Shown: positions 13,871 through 26,981 of the stretch, piece by piece
How positions within the stretch are numbered: the first letter of the stretch is position 1
Layout of the letters: each line of letters begins with the position of its first letter
DNA from: Monocercomonoides exilis
Lineage: Eukaryota; Preaxostyla; Oxymonadida; Polymastigidae
Length of the DNA: 64,000 bases
Direction: 5' to 3'
NCBI GenBank assembly: GCA_001643675.2
Contig: LSRY02000027.1
Coordinates: 748,501 to 812,500, forward strand
Notes under the pieces: model-generated
The model's input: only the letters and a program-made list of their open reading frames with translations
What the model was told of the DNA's origin: nothing
The model's database searches: none
Position numbers and translations under genes: made by a program

Positions 13871-14253
13871 TTCAGAAGTAGAAGAAGAAAAGAACGAGAA
13901 AATGAGAAGTAAATTTTTGCTATGAAGTCGGATGATGTGAAAGAGCGAATGAGTTGGAAGGAAAAGAGGGACCCAAAAGCACAAATCGAATGTGACTAAA
14001 ATGACTGAAAATAACTGAAAATAACTGAAAAATAAACTATTTGTATTGAACATGCTTCTGTTTCAACTGAGTTCTGCTCTTTTCTCTTTGCTCCTTTTTC
14101 ATTTTGTATATTTGCTGAAATTTGCCTCTTCTTAATCTCAACTTCTCTTCTATGCTATCCGCATCTTCCTTTCTTCATCATCATCTTCTTCTTGCTGCTG
14201 TATGACTATCCGATATTGTTCAGTTAAGAACGAACTTGAAAACAGCAATTGTT

Positions 14254-15709
14254 TCACAGAAACACAAAATAATCAGAGGAATTCGTAAGCAAACGTGAAT
14301 TTCTAAAACGTTTTGAACGATGATGCACTATGACATAGATGCTTGTCAATGAATCTTCGTATCCTTCTTCTTCCAGCTTGTCAAAAAACTTTCTTTTCAT
14401 CCCTTTTTGCTTTGCCTTGCCATTTTCTTCTTTCATCTTTCCATCCAATCTTCCCGCTAGAAACTTGAAAATCGCCAAACATTCTCGAAATATGCGAATT
14501 TTCAATCTTGTTTGCAGAATCTCCTCCAAAATAACATCAATGACCCTTTCCTTAAACAGAGCATCAAGCGGAATTCTTTTGTTTGTCACCATGCTTTCTA
14601 AAAGGCAAACATTTTCAAAGCTCAAATCACTGAAATAATCCTTGCTCGCTTGTAATGCCCTCATAAAGCTGCCCACAAGTCCATAGCATTCCTCCTTCCA
14701 CAACATGAGGTTGCTAAAAAACGCTTCCAGTGAAAGAAGCCATCTTCTAATAATCATCACTTCAAAGACTTCCTTCCCTCCCTTTCCCTCTTCTTTCATC
14801 TTCAAAGTCAGGCGTCTTGTCAGCTCTTCCAGTTCTATAGGGGCTTCTTTCACAAAGTTCAAATCACATGCAAGCCCATAAATCAATTCACATACTTCCG
14901 GATACCGGTTAATCAAAAACTGCCAAGCGGACTGATAAGCAAGTTGTGTCAGATTGTGATGCTTCTGATGATATTGAATAATATCTGCTATCTCATTCAA
15001 ATACAATTCTTTTGGCACTTTCTAATCAAAAATAAGGAGGAAAAAATAATTTTCATTAATAATAACATAGAAACGCCAAACATCATATAATCCAATGTTG
15101 CTCAACGCAAATAAAGCCATTTCCACCTCTTTTTGTGCTTCTTCATCTTCCTCTTTTTTCAACGCAACTTTCAGGAGATAAGGCACACAAATGGAATTCA
15201 ATTTCAATGATGTTGACCTTCCAAATAAATAGTTGCATTCACTAAGATCAGCAATTAGCCTTTCATCCTTTTCTTCCATTTTCTCATATTCATCAACAAT
15301 CATCTTCTCGATTTTTCTTTCACTTGACAAATCACTATATAACCCATAGCTTGGTAGGTTTTTCATCACAAAGTTAAATCCAAAACGCTTCAGAATTGTC
15401 AGAATAATGCCCAATGGTGTTTTCTGTTCATCCATCATTTTGTTAATTTTTTTGAACAACTCAATGATAAACGTGTATTGCAATTCTTTTTCATTCATTT
15501 CATCTGCCATTTTATTCATTTTTTCGATATTCTGCTTTTGCACAATTTCTGAGCAACTCTCCAGCTCAGAAAGTAATTCTTCAAAGATTTGAAAAAAAAA
15601 TTCAAAATATTTCCAAAAAAATAAATTCTTCCAAACTTAACATTTCATATGTAATAGGAGACGAGACTCTCAATTTTTCAACTGCAATCCTAACATAAGT
15701 CGCTTCCAT
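14254..15709 (-). CDS. Alpha-helical (armadillo-like) repeat family protein, copy 1
   Basis: Three-exon model: 15709-15637, 15578-15082 and 15021-14254, joined by introns of 58 and 60 nt that both begin GTTTGG and end AG; phases 1 and 0 match and give 445 aa. The start (M-E-A-T-Y-V-R) was chosen because its splice joins exon 2 in frame and because copies 2 and 3 have the same phase-1 junction. Exon 2 is 497 nt, exactly as in copy 2. Visible motifs are LLSELESC, VALKKEEDEEAQKEVEMALFALSNI (in two parts) and, after the second intron, LAYQSAWQFLINRY. The protein is helical and charged, without signal peptide or membrane segments, and resembles ARM/HEAT-type solenoids. I associate this family with large paralogous sets in Monocercomonoides, from memory. 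Function is unknown. Confidence 0.8.
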
Positions 15710-18700
15710 TTTGAACAATATTTTTTCCCACTCAAATTACAAATGAAGCAACCTTCCGCAGAATTGAAATTGAAAAAAAAAGCTATTATAAAAAATAAAA
15801 TTGAAATCATAAAATTTCGATTTGAAGAATGCAGAGTTGCCACACATATCGATGTTTTTCTTTTGACTGACTCTCATTTTGGCATATTTGATCAGACAGA
15901 AAAAAGTGAGTTTTCCTTCATATGAAGGAGAAAATTCAGCATATAATCATGTACTATTTCATGCTCATTTGAAATATAAAAATGATAAAAAAAATAAATA
16001 TGCATTTTTATTGTGAATAAGCGGAAATATTTGAAAAATTATTAAATAAAACAAGTGTTTCACTTGTTTTGGGGAAAAAACGTTTCAAGAGCACGTTGTT
16101 GCAATCAAACTTCCAAAACAACTCATCGATGAAAATCGTCAAAACAAATGCAGATGGAAGAAACACGAACTCTTTCAAAAAAGAAAAGAAGGAAGAGAAA
16201 AAGAGGAGCTGAATTTCCTTTTTCTATTTCAGAATTCGAAGATACAGAAAGAAGCAAAAGAGCAGATAAAGTTTTGCTTTTTACAACAAAAACGTATTTG
16301 CCAATTTTGAGAAGAAGATGAAAGAGTCGCTTCACAAACCAGAAAGAAAATGTTCAAAAACCGAAAATGTGAATGACAAAAAATCTTCAATGAGAGAATT
16401 GAAAACTCTGGTGAAGTACTCCTTTTTCATGCTCAATCAACGTCAATAAAAACACAGTGGAAACGGTGTGGGAAATATACAAAGAAGTTATCACTTTAAC
16501 TGATTTGTCTTGTAAATGGTAAGTGAACTTTGCCAAACGCAGGTTGTGAGGCAATCCAACGAAGCTTTCCCAATCAAAAACAAAGAGAATATTGAAGATA
16601 TTCCAATATGAATTGGCAGATCCTCCAAATAGAATTCTTTATGATGTCATTCAAAGCAGAAGAAAGGAAAAATATTTGCCTCTCAGATGAATATGAATGG
16701 TGCGGAAATCAATCAATGATTGAAAGCATAAGCAGAAGAAGCAGAAGAGATAATACTCCATTGGTTTGGCTGCTGCAACGTTTTGAGAATTTCCATAAAT
16801 TCAAATGAATAGCTGAGCCAACGATAACATTCCCATCCTCCTTCTTCTCCCAATTCTCTTTCCTCTGCATCACTTGCTTCTCCATAAACTCCATGATTCT
16901 CTTCTCCTTCCTCATTCATTTCATGCTGAAAATAACAGAAAAGTGATATTCCATCTTCAGAAAATGAGATTTCCTCATCCTTTCCTTCTGCCATAAACCC
17001 TTCTTGAGCATTGCAATGTGGCCATGTCACAAGACTTCAAGACCATTCACAGAATGCTTTGATCAAACCAATTGCTCATCGTATGCTCTTCATTCTTCCC
17101 CATCGAGAGAGACTTCTGAATTCTTGGAATTTCACAGCAAAGTGCCATTAAGTGCTTCACTTAACATGTTGAATTGTCATGAAATGATATCCTTTCATCG
17201 AACATTTTTCTTCCAATGCTTTCTTCATGAGTGAAAGGAACAAAGAAATATGAACATCGAGTTGGTGGAGGAGAACGTTCTTTTCCAGTTGGAGCCGCAG
17301 ATGCTGTGAATGCACTTCAATTGTTCTTCTATCTGTTTGATCTGTTGATGATATCCTCTCCACTTTGGTGTATGCACACTGCCATTATCCCTTTCGCCAG
17401 ACGGATAAAGTCTCGCCGACTCCTTCTCAGAACAATACATTGACAGCCGAAGCAGCAAGCGCAATGAAGCAAAGTGAAATGGAAGAGAACGAGGAAATAG
17501 AAGAAAAGATGAAAATGGTGCTTAATATGAACATATTGAGTGACGATGACGAAGCAATTGAAGAAAGTTGGATTTTTTTTTTGAACATGAAGAAGATGAG
17601 GAATGTTGATTGTCCTGGCAGTGAAATGTCATCAAAGGTGGTGTAACTGAAGAACGAGATATCAACAACTGAATCTGGTGAATAACACGATGGTTTGGAA
17701 GTTGTTTGAAATGGATCGAATGAAACAGTCCGATTATTTCAGAGGCAGATGACGAAAAGGCTGAAAATGCAAATCCTTCACTCGCAGTTATCAATGGCTG
17801 GAATCTGTCCTCTGCTTCAAATAGCCCACAAGAGATCGAGATTTATGTCACATTAACAAATAAAGCAGGCTTGCCATCAAAAGAAGAAGAAGAAGAAGAT
17901 GATGATGATGATAGTGAAAGCACAGAAGAATAATTCAATTCAATATTGCCTTATGATTGCAAAAAAGCCGAAACAATAAAGACAAAGCGGCATGTTTTCT
18001 ATCAACCCTTTTTGCAAATGGAGCAAATGCATGAGACGGAAAATAGTTGAAGTCCACATTGTTTGTTTTGTAATTTTCGAAGAACAAGGGCATGGATTGA
18101 TTCAGGAGCTGTTTATCTTCCTCGTTTTCATTCTATTTGTTTCATGAAAAGTAACAATGCTTCGCTTTCAAAAAAATATTCCACAAAAAAAACAGGTGAA
18201 TTTTTTCCAAAAGCAGAAATGGTTGTCTCATTTCGTTTGTGCGGCCGATATCGTGTTTTATTGATTTGGAATGAGTCTATCATCATTGGCAGAAATTGTC
18301 TCTCTTGTCTTGTCCAAAAATCACCAAAATTGCTCCCCAATCTTATTTTCCAAAATTCCAAGCTATTTTATTCCAACTTTATTTCACAGAATTCCATCCT
18401 TTTCATCTTCATCCAAACGTTTTACTTTCGAATTTGGTTTCATCTCTCATTCCAAACAAAAACAATGAAAAGAATGGCACTTGAACAACTTCATCTATTT
18501 GCCAATTGATATGCAATTATCAGCTTCATTCCGATTGTAATGTTCTTGAAAGAGGAGATTTGCCATTTTGAAAAAAAAAGTCGTATTCCTGGGCTTTGGA
18601 AAGGTTACGGATGGTGATATCATCATAACCAATAGAACTATTAAAAGTACATACATACAGATATTTTTGTCCAAAAATAAAATTGTTGGATTCCCGTTGG

Positions 18701-19075
18701 CCATCTAATCTCCAAAATCATCAAATAGAATTTCAAAATCAACGCACTTCCATCGTTGACTTCCACCACCACACATTTAAATATCGCCTATCCAACAGAA
18801 AATATTCGCTCACCGTTCTCTCATTTCAACAAGGACTATTAATGTTTATTCAAATCTGATGATCTGATCATCCATTACAACAAACAAGAAAAAAGGTTTA
18901 TCGTTTTTTCTTTCTTTCTTAGTAACGCCTTGTCAAATAATACCAACAACATAGAACGGTATAATAACTTATATTTTCGTGGTTGTTTTGAGTTTTTATT
19001 TTGCATCAATTTCTTTTATCCAACGATGTGCGGATTCAAAACGAATGACGAATATTCATTTTTTCAGTCTGCAAT
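15710..19075. other. Gene-poor region with coding-like relics
   Basis: No intact gene can be supported. Several islands have a less AT-rich, coding-like composition but are broken by stops and frame changes. Examples are 16600-17030, 17230-17650 and 17740-17932; the last has an acceptor-like TTTCAG at 17729-17740 followed by about 60 open codons ending in an acidic Glu/Asp/Ser tail. I do not recognise the products and suspect decayed genes. The right end (about 18735-19075) is a degenerate copy of the sequence upstream of copy 3 (51766-52100). Confidence 0.4.
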
Positions 19076-20466
19076 ATGCTTTCAAAAATGCAGACAATGA
19101 GTGTTACCAATAGGTTTAATAGTTTGTGCTCATTGTTGCGTTTGAATTCTTGATAGTTACGATTTTATTTTTTGAAGAATTGTTTTCTGAGCTTGAAGAT
19201 TGCGACAAGGAAGAGCAAAAACAGAAAATTGAAGAATTGAATGAAGTGATGGAAGAAATGGATGAAGAAGAACTTTATTCAACATTCACAAAAGAAATAT
19301 TCAATAAAACGGATGAAATGATTGAAGAAGAGAAACTTTCGATGGAAAATGCATTATTCTTGCTGAAACATATTGGGCATTTCATCTCATTGAAAAACAT
19401 ACGGATTATGTGCTTTGAGTATTCTTTGCTGAAAGCAAGACTTGAGAAGATAATATTTGACGAATGTGAAAAAGGAGATGGAAAGGATGAAAATCGGATG
19501 GTTGATCTTTGCGAATGCTTTTTGATATTGTGCATTAACTGTATTTTAGATGAGTCACTTTTAATCTGTGTGCCTTGTCTGCTGAATGTTGCATTGAAGA
19601 AAGCGGAAGACGAGGAGACTCAAAAAGAAGTGGAAATGGCACTTTTGGCATTGAGCAACATTCCAGTATTTTATGTTTGAGCGCTTCTTTTTCATTTTTG
19701 ATTTATTAATTTTTTCTTATTTTTTGTATAGGAAGTGAAAAGAGAATTGTCAACGAATAAAATCAAAGAAATCATCAAATATCATCAGGAACACAGAAAT
19801 CTAACAAAACTTGCCTATCAATCTGCTTGGGAGTTTTTAATTTACAGATTGGACACTGATAAAAGCTATGAAGCCATCGTGAATGAACTGCATTTCGCAA
19901 GAGAGGCAGCAAGAGAATTGGATGAGTTGTCTAAGAGTGTTGATTGGGAAAGAAAAAAAGAAGAGGAAAGAGGAAAAGAAACGAAAGAAGAGTTTCTTTT
20001 GATGAGATGGCTTTCTGCAATTTACAGTTTCTTTCATACGAATATATCGACGAATGAAGAATTTGATGGACTTATCAGCAGCCTTATTCAGATATTTAGG
20101 TCTGCGAAGGATAATCACAGAAAAATAAGCGAGATGTGCATTTATATATTTGATGCAGTTGCAAAAAATACATCAGCAAAAGTTGATTTCTTGTTGAAAG
20201 GTGGAGCTGTTGATAACATTTTGGTGGAGATTCAGCAACCAACACTTGATGACAAAATGACATTTGATTACATGAATTTTTTTCGATTAATTTCAGTGCG
20301 ATTGAAAGAAAAGACAGATAACGAAGCCAATGAAGCGAAAAGAATTGAATTGAAAAGAAAGATATTTGAAAAACTGGAAGAAGAAGGGTATGAAGATATC
20401 ATCACAAGCTTTCATGAAAAGTTTAGTGACATTTTTGCAGATCATAACGTATTTATTTATCTTTGA
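19076..20466 (+). CDS. Alpha-helical (armadillo-like) repeat family protein, copy 2
   Basis: Three-exon model: 19076-19121 (46 nt), 19178-19674 (497 nt), 19732-20466 (735 nt), with introns GTTTGT...AAG (56 nt) and GTTTGA...TAG (57 nt), phases 1 and 0, giving 425 aa. The start ATG opens M-L-S-K-M-Q-T-M-S, matching the start of copy 3; no in-frame ATG exists directly upstream of exon 2. Core motifs are LFSELEDCDKEEQKQKIEEL, ETQKEVEMALLALSNIP and LAYQSAWEFLIYRLD. It is most like copy 3 at 50331-51765, and similarity continues several hundred bases upstream of both, so the two arose by duplication in opposite orientation. No targeting signal is seen; the likely fold is a soluble helical solenoid. 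Function is unknown. Confidence 0.82.
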
Positions 20467-20556
20467 ATAATTTACACTTTCTCTTAAAGGCTTGAGGAAA
20501 CGAAAAGCTTTGCATTTTGTAACTCAAAAGTTTCATTTTTCTTTTTTCAACATTTC

Positions 20557-20612
20557 ACAAAAAAAAGAAAAAAAAAGAAAAAGAAAAAAAAAGAAAAAAA
20601 AGAAAGAGAGAG

Positions 20613-20647
<35 letters not shown>

Positions 20648-20656
20648 GAGAGAGAA
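20557..20656. repeat. A/G polypurine tract
   Basis: About 100 bases made only of A and G on the plus strand apart from one C near the right end, moving from AAAAAG-like to GAGAGA-like units. It lies just 3' of the copy 2 stop codon. Confidence 0.85.
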
Positions 20657-21885
20657 ACAGAACTTTTATTTTTTTTGAAAAAACCATTTTTCAAAGCCTC
20701 GAAATGTAATTAAGCAACAAAAAATTAAAAGGAAAAGGAAAAGATGAGCAAAATCACGTCGTGGGCGATAAAGTTTCTTGGATCGACCACAACTCAACAA
20801 CCACAATCAGATTTTTCAAGAATTTGTATGGGAAAGAAATGTGTCTTCTTAGATAATTTTCTTTTTCTTTCTTCTTCTTCTTATTCTTTTCCATTTTACT
20901 TTTCCTTTCCAAGCATTGAGCAATCTGAATAAGTCCTCTACCGTCTTTTCCCAATCACTCAAAGACAACGAGCTATCAATGATTGACTGTCTTTCTAATC
21001 AGAATGAGGATATATTTTGCGTTGCTGACAAAGCTTCCATCCGATGTAAGTGCTCTCTCGAAAGACTTTTTGTTGCATATGTCGCTCTTTAGTCTTCAAT
21101 TTTCGCTATCACCTTCATTTTCATCATTCACCTCTTCAACAGCTACATGTTACCCTTCTTTACAGCTCATTTCGAAAAAGAAAAGAAATGAAAAGAAAAA
21201 AGAACAGTTGTAGAATCTGCGTCAGATGTGCAGTCTTGAAACTCTCTTGTTGAAATAGCTTTTTCCTGGTGCATTGACTTCGGTCGCATGGAGCAACATA
21301 GAAAGACACATGTGATATTGCTCTGCCTAATGCACCAATTCGTCTTTGGTTCTTCTGACTTTCATATTGCAAGCTTCACGCAAAAACTTCACCGAAGCAA
21401 AGAAGACTTGCAGGGCTGGGTTGGGACAAGCAGCCTGTTGATGCAAATTTAAACAGGTTGTGGCAGTTCAGTTATTGTTCTCAATTTTCTTTGATATCAT
21501 TGCGATGGAAAGAACAAAATAAAAGACTCGTCAAAACGTATTGGAACATGTTAAAATTTGAGATAATGATAATGACATCCGTCAACAATTTGTCTGATCC
21601 TTAAGAGATGACGAAGGTTATTGCACGTAATTGAATTGGGCTGCTCACAGTTTGAAGCAGGAAATGATGAAGGTTGATGTTGAAGGGATGGAAATGGTGA
21701 TTTCACTGTGAATGCCAAAGGAAAATATGGAAAAAGCGATGAACGAGATGAAAATGAGAGTGGATGATGTGATTTTATCGTTGGAAAAGACTGTACCAGA
21801 TGTGTGGGAAGAGAGAGAAGTGGCAGATAAAGATTGTGATGATTACGAAGATGAAGAAGAAAAAAGATATGGAGAAGAAGGAGAA

Positions 21886-21992
21886 AAAAAAAAAGAAAGA
21901 AAAAGAAAAAGAAAAAGAAAAAGAAAAAGAAAAAGAAAAAAGAAAAAGAAAAAGAAAAAGAAAAAGAAAAAGAAAAAGAAAAAAAGAAAAAG
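21886..21992. repeat. (AAAAAG)n hexanucleotide repeat
   Basis: Roughly 100 bases of AAAAAG/AGAAAA units with a few interruptions on the plus strand. It gives Lys/Arg or Lys/Glu runs in plus frames and Phe/Ser runs in minus frames, so the long ORFs across it are not evidence of a gene. Confidence 0.9.
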
Positions 21993-22435
21993 ATGTTGAT
22001 GAGCAGGAAGAAATAGAAGAAAAAGAAGATGAAGTGTTTGTTATTGGATGTCAAAAAGATATATCTTTCATTCACAGATTTTTGTGGATTTTAGAAATTC
22101 CATGCACATTGTTTTGTGAATGTTTAACCAAACTCTTTTCGTTTGATTATGTTACTCAAAAAACATGTATATAAATGAATAATATTTGAATTTGTTTTAT
22201 TTAAGATATAAATCTTTTTTGATATCAACGTTCTTTTCAAATGAATGATTTGATTATTGTTGTGGAATCTTCATTTTTTGTGTGAAAGTTACACTTATTT
22301 TTTTTCATTTATTTTCGATGTGTCCATAAAAATATTTCAATCATTTATTTTATTTAATAATTTAGTAATGTTGGAAATGAAGATCAATTTATTAAACGAT
22401 TGAAATTTTCTTTTAGGAGATAAAGGAAAGTGAAA

Positions 22436-25400
22436 ATGATCCTTTCGCACTTTGTCATATATATTTTATTTTTTATTTTCGTTGTACAATCTTCTGTTGT
22501 CTCAACGAATTTGTGTGAGACTTACTCAAAATCACCTGATAGAGGAATCGGACCTTCTCCAAGAGAATCATTGGCAATGGTTACTGTTTATTCTTCTGAA
22601 CACTCATCAACTATGATTTATTTTATTGGGGGCATTGGACCTTCTGGTGAATATACCACAAATATTTTTACATATAACACAAAGACTCGTGATTTCAATC
22701 CAGTGGAAACAAACAGTTTGCTTGTAACACCAAACAGAAAGAATTTTGTTTATTTTGTTGATGGGACAAATTTTTATCTTTGGGGAGGCCAAGGCCCAAA
22801 TGGATTATCGAATGATATGTTTGTATTCAACTGCCTTGAAAATACATGGAAAGAAATTGCACAAGTCAATCCTCCAACACCTCGCCAGGGTTCTCATTTC
22901 GCTTTGTTTGGGAGATCCTTTTATATATTTGGAGGGCGAGATTTTAATGAAAAAAAAAATGATATTTGGTGTTGGGATTTAGATACAAAAGCTTGGAGAG
23001 AAATAGCATACACATCAAATGCAGACACGCCTGAAGGCCGATCGGGTGGATCTATGTATGCTTCCGCAAATTGCCTATATATTTTTGGAGGAATGACAAC
23101 AACTGGAAAATATTCACAAGAAATTTATCAATTTGACCTTACAAGTTCTTCTTGGGCAACATGCGCAACAGAAGATTCTTCGGGAGCTGAAGTTGTTATT
23201 ACGAAACGGATAGAATCATCTACTGCAATTTTTGACCAGAAAGTTTACATGTTTGGTGGATTTGATGATGAAACCCAAACATGTTCATTAGGAGATTTCG
23301 TGATACTTGATTTTTCGTCTGCTGATTCAGCTCAAAAAGTGATAGCAAATGTGATTGATATTGACAATTACGAGCTAAGGAGAAGAAAATGCGGGCTTCT
23401 TGTTATGAACAATGAATTGGACCCGACAAAAATTCAAGCTTTCATTTTTGGCGGGGACAAAGAAGGAACGACACTTGGAGATATGATTCAGGTTGATTTC
23501 ACTGTGACGTCGCTTGGAAACTCAGAGGCTTCAGCGAACAGCGACTCCTCAAACAAGAAAGAGTTCCTTCAAGATTTGGCAAGATCAATCAGTTTTGAAA
23601 GCGGGCATCGGAGAATCCGTAGCGACCAAACGCCTTCGCCTTATTCATACAGAAAGCGATTCGTCAGCAAAGTTCACAACGGGCTACAGCTGCAATTCAA
23701 TGTGATTGCTCAAAACATGCCAACAGTCCCACAGCCGCGCTCTCACCATCGAGCGCTGACTGTGGAAAACCAGATGTGGATCTTTGGAGGGATTGGAGAA
23801 GGCGGGCTGATGCTCAACGACTTGCACAGCTACAACTTCCGGACAAAGACGTGGACGGAAGCAGAGACGTTGAAAGGGACAACTGAAGCACCGTACTTGT
23901 CGGACTACTGCTTCTGCGAGCACGCTGGCAGGCTGTTCTTCTACGGAGGAAATGGCAAAGACCCCGAAACTGGCATCGTTGAGCCACGGAATGATCTGTG
24001 GGCGTATTCGACGCTGACGCACATGTGGAGGATTATTGAGCCGCTGGACAGCTATCGGTGCCCGGCTGTGACGAACGGGCTGGGAATTGTCTTACACAAG
24101 TGCATTTTTATCATTGGGGGATATGTTGGGACTGAGCCGTCCAATCAGATCTGGAGGTTCTCTCTCGTGACGCAGAAGTGGATGCGCATCCGGACGATGT
24201 ATCTTCCCAAAGCGAAGTTTGACATGGAGAACAACCCTCCGGTCTTCGAGCGGCCTTCCTTTACCAACGACGGCAGCGAGGAGGATACAGAGACACTGAA
24301 CAAAAGGAAGATTGAGTCATTTATTAGGAAAATCAACAAGCAAATAGAAAAAGAAGGAAATGATAATTTGACTTATTTCGATTTTGATGCAAGCAATTCC
24401 GACATAAATACACAAAATAGCATTGAAAATGATTCGCTGAAGCCCTTTCCAGACGTGGATTCAGTCAACAGAGCCAAGCTGAACAATGTCCAGCGGCAGA
24501 AGGCTCTGATGGGAGAGATTCCGAACGCTGTTCAGTATGAGCTGGAGCCTCGAGGTGCTCCTTTTGTGTTCCCTACGACTCGTAGTGTGGGAGGCGGTGA
24601 TGACAAGTGGGATTTCCTGCTGATTGGAGGAGGCATATCCGCGTTCAAGCAGTCCATCACAACGATTGATCAGGTGCTGATTGACTTTGACTTGGACGAC
24701 GCCTCGTATTACCGCGACACAGAGAACTTCACCAGACCGTATGCGTATTTCTCAGACCCCATCGATTTGGGGCTGCAGCCTGGCGAGCCTGCACCGATTT
24801 TCCATCAGAGCTACACAATTCCAACTGACAAAGGGTTTGTTTCATACGGAGGCCTGGATGTGGATTATCCTCAGAGCTATTTGACGTATGTGGATCTGAG
24901 CAACGTCAGTGCTCCGGTTGTGATGAACCAGGTTGATCTGAACTCTCAGCCATTCCTGAAGATGGCTGGCGGTGCGGCAGTGTTCTTCGGGAGGACTATG
25001 TACACCTTTGGTGGGATGATCATTGGGAAGAACATTCCGACAGAGCAGCAGCCACACAATCAGATGGTGATCATTGAGATGAAGGGCATGATCAACTGCT
25101 CACCGGGGACGTATAATGAAGATCCTGCTGATTCAAGTTCTGCGTGTGTTCCTTGTCTGATTGGCTCATTCACCAAAAAATGGAAGACGAAAGAATGCAC
25201 TCTTTGTCGTGCTGGTTCTGTTGCTGAATGGGAAGGCGCCTCTTCGCCTTATCATTGCAAGTCTTGCCCGTCTGGTTACTATAACAACAGAGAAGGATCT
25301 GGATCATGCACGCCTTGTTCGGAATCTTCGCTTTTCCTGAACAGTCCTCTTTCTTATTCTGAATCTCTAAACGAAACAAAACAAATAAGCCTTTTGGATG

Positions 25401-26981
25401 CTTTCAACGGATATTCAACTAATACTTCCAGTGCAAACTCCAACAACACAGGAATTCACAAAAGCAGCGACGAAGCGAAGAACTATTGCCCTGTGGGTTC
25501 AACCACAAATCTCGCTGCTTTTCCTCCGAGTGCCAGTCCAGAGTATCAGCCGCCGTTTTACCAGACGATGGATGCAATTTCAGACATCCTGATGATCGCC
25601 TGCTATTTCGGGGGAATTGCTCTGGGTCTTATTTTGGGCACGTTAGCTTGCATCTGCCCGACGAAGAAGTACATCTATTTCATCGATGCATTTTCTGAGT
25701 CTAACCCTGAAAAACACGATCCGGTGACGCACAAAGCACCGAAGATTCTGCGCAAGTCGAAAGTGGGGGCCTTTGTGACCATCACGTTTGTGACGTTTCT
25801 TGTGTGTGCGGTGGCGTGTATCATTGTGGAGTTTGCGATCAACAACACTACAGAGACAAAGACACTCATCTCGTCTGCGATGTATCCGCAGTCGAAGCTG
25901 AGCCAGGCAACCATCGACAACATCGAGTTTCTGATCACATTTCGCGATATGCATGCAACGTGTGTGGAAGGAGAAAAGGACGTGACGAAGGAAACAGGCT
26001 GGGGAACATGTGCAAAGACACTCCAAATTAACACTCAGAACTTTGTCAACGTAAGTTTGCAGTTAATTAATTTCCTTTCTTTTTATTAAGAAAAATTTGT
26101 GTCTCTTATTGAAATTATTGCTTATTCTTTCAATTAATTCAATTCTTATTTCGATTAATTTTTATTTTCTAATAAAAAATTAATCTTTTTCAGAGGGCGG
26201 AGAACCATTCGATATCAAATGCCATCAGTCGCCATCAAACAACATTTTCCACAACACTGTCGCCAACTGCGATGTGCGTCTTGTGGCAGGCCTTTCCAAA
26301 ATGATTTTCTCCGACGATATTTCTCCGAAGATATCCATCCAGTCGACGGAAGAGGAGGCGCATGCGTTTGCTGTGTACACCTCGATGAAAGTGGACACTG
26401 GAATCCAGTTCAAGAACAAGACAGAGAGATTGTCGTTCCACAGCCTCTTGGCACAGACAGAGACAGGAGATGCCATCAAAGGCAAGACGCCGTTGAAGTT
26501 CATGTTTTCGCTGATTCACTCTCTTTTTGTGGATGATGAGGACAATGAATTCAATGGGATGCAGATTGTGAAGTCTTCATATACGCTGGGCTCTACTGCA
26601 ACCAATGACGATATGTTTGTTGATTACGGGCTGATGATGGAAGTTGACTTTGAGAAGGATATCGACTTGCTCCAGACGAGCTGGCTTGCTCGTGACAAGT
26701 GGTTCACGTTCTTTGCAAACATGCTGTCAACGCTGATGGGATTCATGGGTATCTTCTCTATTTGCGTGTGGTTTGTGCAGAAGTTCATGACATTTGACAC
26801 GAAGCTGTCTGTCAAAATGCGGAGATATTTGTGGGGAGAGGCAGATGATGGCCAGCCACTGTTGGCGCAGGAGAAGAAGCATCCTGTTGAGAACAAAGAA
26901 GCTGACCTTCCAGTTGCAGGCAATTCAGACCAGGATGAGCTCTATGGAGAAAAATCAGTTAGACTTCCTCCGCCTATTTAA
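22436..26981 (+). CDS. Kelch-repeat, Cys-rich, three-TM receptor-like protein 1
   Basis: Two exons, 22436-26050 and 26196-26981, separated by a 145-nt intron (GTAAGT...CAGAG; the second AG keeps frame), giving 1,466 aa. The ATG at 22436 opens a signal peptide (M-I-L-S-H-F-V-I-Y-I-L-F-F...). Residues ~50-860 carry about eleven kelch-type blades (for example FYIFGGRDFNEKKNDIW, MWIFGGIGEGG, VYMFGGF), enough for two beta-propellers. Residues ~886-1017 are Cys-rich with CSPGTY, CVPCLIGSF, CRAGS and CPSGYYNN motifs, resembling GCC2/GCC3 or TNFR-type repeats. Hydrophobic segments follow near 1050-1075, 1112-1138 and 1373-1400; the ~235 residues between the last two contain conserved Cys. This suggests a surface protein with a large extracellular ligand-binding part. 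It is paralogous to the gene at 38617-43352. Ligand and signalling route are unknown. Confidence 0.87.

Larger units (their letters stand above)
20467..22435. other. Low-complexity spacer with coding-like fragments
   Basis: AT-rich sequence with polypurine tracts. Two fragments look formerly coding. At 20735-20855 the plus strand reads through VGDKVSWIDHNSTTTI and FFKNLYGKEMC before stops. At 21715-22170 there is a Glu/Lys-rich frame that runs into an AAAAAG repeat. Neither has a recognisable domain or complete structure. Confidence 0.4.

Noticed and set aside
21551-22075. Minus-strand ORF with a long Phe run
   Set aside because: The run is the complement of the AAAAAG repeat; no domain, and the flanks are not coding-like.
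22430-22432. GTG as start codon of the first kelch gene
   Set aside because: A eukaryotic gene is expected to use ATG; the ATG at 22436 in the same frame opens directly into the signal peptide.
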